Below, one piece after another: positions 59,640 to 64,000 of a stretch of DNA of 64,000 bases. Position numbers and translations under genes: made by a program. This stretch comes from Perilla frutescens (taxonomy: Eukaryota > Streptophyta > Magnoliopsida > Lamiales > Lamiaceae). Numbering within the stretch: the stretch's first letter is position 1; each line of letters begins with the position of its first letter. The notes under the pieces are model-generated. The model was not told the origin of the DNA. It ran no database searches and worked only from the letters and a program-made list of their open reading frames with translations. Location: the NCBI GenBank assembly GCA_026008535.1, contig BRKX01000009.1, positions 45,691,001 through 45,755,000 of the forward strand, written 5' to 3'.

Positions 59640-60405
59640 AAAAAACTCACGTGGATACAAAAAAAACACGAATTGAATCAACAGATCCCCTTTGCTTTTC
59701 AATTCAAAGTCCTCACGAAACTGCCGAATTGAGACAAAAAAACACACGAAAGGAAACAATCGATCCCCTTTCCTTTATAATTCAAAATTCTCACGAAATC
59801 TATACACACGAAACTCTTCAAAAATTCTCACGAAACTCTTCAATTCTCACCAAAGCTAAACACGCGAAATTAATCCAAATTCTCACGAAAGTCTGTCGAT
59901 GTCGAAGCCATGGAAAATCTCGAGCAATGGGTTGCTGATTTTAATTTCATTTTTTTTAGTTTTGAATAATTTAGATGATTTGATGTCGAATTTTCGTCAA
60001 TTTAAATATGTGGAATTGGATGCGTTTTATTTTGCCAATTTAAATAAGATATTATGTTCGAATTTTAGGGTATTTAGTATGAGAATATGTTTGAATGTTG
60101 CAAAGTATTGAAATATGTTGAATTTTGTGGATTTTGAATCGTTTTTTTTTTGCCCTGTTTTTTCTGGATTTATGTTGATATCGTGGGAATATATACTCAC
60201 GAAAATGATCTTGTGAGAATATATTTACACGAGATTTGTTTTCGTGTCTATAATTTTCCTGAATTCTACTTTTCGTGTAAAAAAAACTGTGAGAATTTAT
60301 TTACACGAAATCTATTCTCGTGTAAATATATTCTCACGGGAAGGGATGTCGTGATAATATATTTACACGAGAACAGAATTCATGTAAAAATATTGTCAAG
60401 GTTTC
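59640..60405. repeat. Scattered CTCACGAAA / ACACGA repeats upstream of the gene
   Basis: Motifs such as TCTCACGAAA, ACACACGAAA, GTGAGAATATATTTACACGA and TCGTGTAAATATATTCTCACG recur through the 5' region and first intron. Several can fold into short hairpins with a TATATT centre. Similar palindromes recur downstream at 62155-62540. Confidence 0.7.
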
Positions 60406-61641
60406 TTTTTTTTTTATAATTGTTTTTTGATTGCATCTTTTATGTCAGAATCAATTCTTCATCTCAATCATTGGTAAATTCTCAGCATGTAGATATCTAT
60501 ATCATGTCCAATTAGTTTTAATTTAATTATATTTGTTTTATTTTTGCATTATTTATTGCTAATTTTTTGTATATTATTTAAAAAATAGCGTGATTGGGTG
60601 TGGAGGAGAGAGGCTTTACAGAACATCACATGCGGGATCAATTTATACTGGAATGACAATATGAATGTAATTAGGGAAGTATTACACGTGATTAGTTGTG
60701 GGCCCAGACTATTCGAGCAGTTTAGGAGAGACTCGTGTTTTGGGCATCTGATAGATTTCGTGGGGGGAAACAGTTGTAACAATGCTCTACATGCATTGTT
60801 AAGTAGGGAGGTGATTATTGATGGTGCAGAGGAGCACGATATTTGGTTTCGGGTTGGAGAAACCAATATTAGATTTTCTCCGAGTGAGTTTGCTCTGGTG
60901 ACTGGACTGCAATTCGGAGGATCCGATTTTGATCCGTCTGCATCACATCAGATTTCTAGGAGATCTTTTTATTCCCGTGAGTTGAACAAGACACCTCTGA
61001 GAGTGAAGGACCTACTTGAGAGGTTTAGGACCTATTCACTAGGAGATGACCTCATGGATTACGTCATGGTCGCCAATGTCCTGTTCCTGCACACCATGAT
61101 CTTTGGATATGATCAAACACACATGATAGATGACTGGGTATGGGTCTTAGCCGATGATCGGGATCGATGGAACTCATTTCCATGGAGAGCTTATGCATTC
61201 AGTCTCTTGACGCATTATATAAGTTTGGTACCGTCTACTGAGGTGGAACTGAGGAGAAAATTCAAGAAGACGGAGGAAAACGCCAGATTGTCTTATCATT
61301 TTTATGGATCGGTGTGGGCTCTACTGGTATGAATCTCAATTTTGTCACCATTATGACTGTAATCTTAATTTATTGAATATAATTTGATCAATGTCTTATT
61401 CGACAGGTGTGGGCATATGAGGCCTTACCGAGACTCGGTGCACATTGTGCACAGGTTCTAGCACCAGACGCATTGCCCAGGTGTTTGAAGTGGGCCTTTA
61501 AGACGAAGACTGCGCATCTGGGCACATTGTTTTCTGATGAGGTAAGCATTTATTTTAAAGAATGTGTGTTTTCTTGATTATTTGAAGTGTTTCTAATCAA
61601 TTCTTTACCATTTGCAGCAATTATGCTTCATATATTTATAG
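59910..61641 (+). CDS. DUF1985-type protein, spliced, probably truncated
   Basis: A four-exon model fits GT-AG rules with all introns in phase 0: 59910-59930 (MENLEQW, tentative), 60589-61326, 61407-61541 and 61618-61641. The large exon reads RDWVWRREALQN, then FEQFRRDSCFGHLIDF, LHALLSREV, IWFRVGETNIRFSPSEFALV, TGLQFGG and FRTYSLGDDLMDYVMVANVL. The third exon reads VWAYEALPRLGAHC, PRCLKWAFKTK and LFSDE. This pattern (FrrspFGhfld, f.FgptEFalvTGL, w.yEalP.l) is the DUF1985 domain of plant transposon-linked Ulp1-like genes. The fourth exon meets a TAG at 61639, but the frame continues open with PSEHEMATPYYRSVLLSD, so the stop looks like a late mutation. No protease domain is present. The function is unknown. 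Confidence 0.7.
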
Positions 61642-62165
61642 CCGAGTGAGCATGAGATGGCCACTCCATATTACAGAAGTGTCTTGCTCAGTGATTGTAT
61701 GGGCGTGACGTATGAGGCGCAGCGCAATAAGAGGATGAAGCCCACCTACCGAGAGCTAGCTAGAGCGCATCAGCATAGAGCTCCCTCTTCCCCGAGAGCT
61801 CCCTCTCCTCCCAGAGGGTCCTCTCACTCCAGGTGATCCGGGAGTTGCATTCCTCGCACGTGTGCAGATACGGGTGCAGTTGAGTCATCCAAGAGACGAC
61901 GGAGTCGCCCTACAGAGAAGCGTCCTAGACTGGCCACTCCCACGTCTAGCACTAGTGAGGATCACCAGTGTTGCAAGCATGCTGGGCAGATGCGAGAAGT
62001 GGCGCGTCAAACAGGCGAGGAGATGCTCCGTATTATGCAGGAGCGTGATGAGGAGCGTGAGAGGGCACGCAGAGAGTATGAGGCGGAGCTAAGAGGGCAC
62101 ACAGACAGGAGTACGATGACATGTTTCATAGACTGAGGGATTTCATTAAGGACATGTATTCGTGA
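61642..62165 (+). pseudogene. Out-of-product continuation of the DUF1985-type gene
   Basis: After the TAG at 61639 the same frame stays open (PSEHEMATPYYRSV, HRAPSSPRAPSPPRGSSHSR), meets one TGA near 61834, and then continues with a basic stretch (SSKRRRSRPTEKRPRL) and a charged helix (REVARQTGEEMLRIMQERDE, ERERARREYEAELR) until about 62135. A linker, a nuclear-localisation-like basic cluster and a coiled coil after the DUF1985 domain would be usual for these genes. Confidence 0.55.
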
Positions 62166-62540
62166 CAATATTTGTCACGGTTCAACCATCTCGTGACAAT
62201 ATTATTGTCACAGTTGCATGTATTCGTGACAATATTTGTCACAGTTCAACCATCTCGTGACAATAATTGTCACGGTTCAATCTTCTCATGACAATTATTG
62301 TCATGATTCATCACTTTTCGAGACAATAATTAAAATTCATTTTAATTCAACTTTTTACACAAAAGGAAGACATTTCGTGAGAATATATTCTCACGAAATT
62401 ATTCAATTCGTGACAATAGTCTCGAAAGAAAATTATACTCACGAGACAAGCATCTCGTGTCCATATTGTCACGATTTCATTCATCTCGTGACAAATATTG
62501 TCACGAATTCATGATTTCGTGATAATATTGTTACAAAATG
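62155..62540. repeat. Cluster of short perfect palindromes TCGTGACAATA-TTGTCACGA
   Basis: About ten hairpin units occur in 385 bp, such as TCGTGACAATATTTGTCACG and its variants with ATTATT or ATAATT centres, spaced by CATCT or TTCAACCAT. One unit has GAGAATATATTCTC in place of GACAATATTGTC, the form seen upstream of the gene. The bases differ but pairing is kept. Confidence 0.85.
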
Positions 62541-63104
62541 TCTGAATTCATATGTAATTACAAGTTTATGCTAATCTTCATAACTCATCTAAATATACAA
62601 ATTCATGTTAATCTACCACAAAATATGCAAATATATACACACGAGAAGCATATATAATCTTTCAACGATCGTAAAAAACATCTTTAATAACTATTAATAC
62701 AATTGCTATGAAATTATCATAAATTATGTATAAATTACATAAAATTGTATAAAAGCATTTAAACCTAATAATTTCGAACAACTCCACGGTGAGAAAAATG
62801 AAAAAACGCACCTCAAACAAATTCAAAGGTGGCTCGACGTCAATTTCTCCAAGAAATTTGGCCAGCTCGAATTTGGTTTCAAATGTTTGTCAATGCGTAA
62901 TTTTTTGTTTTTCTTTTTGCTTAACATGTTTGTTATTAAATGCATACAACAACCTCTCCCAACAGCATTCAATCGGTCATATTTTCACAATTTAAGAAAA
63001 AAAAAAAATGTCTCATATTTACACACATTTTAATCGGTCAAAACATTAAATGGGTCCCAGGATTTTTTGTTTTTTTTTAAATAAACAGATGAAACAATAA
63101 AAGA
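62541..63104. other. AT-rich DNA inside the Mutator-like element
   Basis: No gene or clear repeat apart from the approach to the right terminal repeat. Confidence 0.45.
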
Positions 63105-63247
63105 TGAAATGACTTTTCTAAAAAAGTAAGGGTATAAGAGACTTTTACACCATTTCTTGAATAGAAAAGAATTGATTATGAATGTAGGCTAAAAAAGAAG
63201 TTCTTATTCTACTTTTGATTACTTTATTTTTTCCCCCAAAAATAAAT

Positions 63248-64000
63248 GTAAAAATTCTGAAAAAAAAAACTGAAAATAAGTAAATTAGTTGCGTACACGG
63301 GAACACACCAAATTGTTTTTGAAGGGGAGATTGGGCCGGATCTGGGTAGGTTGGGCCTATCTAACAAGCCAGGCCCATTAGATGAGTGGACTAAAAACCT
63401 CCTCAAATAATAAATATCAAATTGCGTAGCTAGAACTAAAGATAAGAAAAACACATAACTAGCAAAAACAAAATGTCAGCTTTTAATTTAGCGTATTAAA
63501 GAAAATTTAATCCCAAATAAAACTCCAAATTTAATTCATATGACCTTTTTATAAGAAAAATCCAAACATTATCAAGGAATCTCCCAAGAATCAACACATT
63601 GGAGTCTTTCAAAAAAGTTTCAGGTCCAAAGATTTTGGATACTAAATCCGCAATCAATTTTGTATCGAGTTCTGGACACCAACTATCTACACATACATAC
63701 TAAACACTTCAAACATCGACAATCTACACATACAAACAAAACACCCCGTGAAACCAAAGATATTGGGCTCGGCCTCAATGGAGGGGTTGACTATTCTTTT
63801 CGATCTTATCCTTTTCCATAAGACTGGGGGCGTTGGTATCCGTAGGCTGAGTCAACCCCGCGAAGATTGGGCTAACTCATTCGACCTAACTGATTCGGTA
63901 CCCTTAATGGGCTAAACTATTTTTCCCATAGCAAAAACATTTCTAAAAATAGATAATAAAATAATTAGCACGTTTATACATATGTATATGTCATGACCAC
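63248..64000. other. Intergenic DNA without recognisable gene
   Basis: A GC-richer patch at 63300-63380 (TTGGGCC motifs) and another at 63760-63900 carry no supported coding sequence. The duplicated phrase ATCTACACATACA at about 63689 and 63722 is the only repeat noticed. Confidence 0.45.

Larger units (their letters stand above)
59454..63247 (+). mobile_element. Mutator-like element carrying a DUF1985-type gene
   Basis: The ends are inverted repeats of about 120 bp. Left (59454-59600) and right (63105-63247, reversed) share ATTTATTTTT, AAAAAATAAAGT, TTTTTTAGCC.ACAT.CATAA and ATACCCTTACT. A DUF1985-type gene lies between them. DUF1985 genes, often linked to Ulp1-like proteases, are well known passengers of plant Mutator-like elements. 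No transposase is seen, and I could not identify a target duplication. Confidence 0.7.

Overview
This window reads as nuclear DNA from a flowering plant, most likely a eudicot. The signs are spliced genes, Ty1/copia and Ty3/gypsy retrotransposons with plant-type primer sites, hAT, Mutator-like and CACTA-like DNA transposons, tRNA-derived SINEs and very AT-rich intergenic DNA. An asterid origin is only a guess. Almost everything is mobile or repetitive. The one convincing host gene is a two-exon HAD acid phosphatase / vegetative storage protein-like gene at 36342-37191. A second spliced gene, with a DUF1985-like product (59910-61641), lies inside a Mutator-like element.

Layout. 148-4953: nearly intact copia element on the minus strand, with 248-bp LTRs and target site duplication (TSD) GAGAG. 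4959-8298: AT-rich intergenic DNA with a small hAT-like MITE at 6399-6519. 8307-30790: a hAT element of the ZMYM1/TTF-type family with a perfect 8-bp TSD. Its transposase gene is split by a second element at 10108-29863 (19.8 kb, 10-bp TSD, diverged terminal inverted repeats (TIRs), Mutator-like). That inner element has no transposase. It holds a 12.8-kb satellite array of about 26 monomers (10974-23812), GC-richer gene-like fragments, a 2-kb AT-rich minisatellite, a SINE, and two rounds of roughly 550-bp tandem duplication.

30799-36230: AT-rich DNA, then a TIR element set between TA microsatellites (32967-35375). A 1.27-kb Pack-MULE with a captured piece of a delta-8 sphingolipid desaturase gene has jumped into it (33345-34611, 9-bp TSD). 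A complete SINE with a 15-bp TSD follows at 35874-36103. 36235-37191: the acid phosphatase-like gene with TATA box and CT-rich leader. 37200-44300: intergenic DNA with several MITEs and a CACTA-like non-autonomous element rich in AACGACGG palindromes.

44309-58876: decayed copia sequence interrupted by a decayed Tat/Retand-like gypsy element (48896 to about 56600). The gypsy element keeps its 5' LTR and an antisense 3' ORF but has lost its 3' LTR. 58877-59453: tandem repeats of about 130 bp. 59454-63247: the Mutator-like element carrying the DUF1985-like gene, which is flanked on both sides by repeated short palindromes. 63248-64000: no recognisable gene.

The genes do not form a pathway. The main story is serial nesting of transposons, with gene capture and local amplification of a satellite inside one of them.
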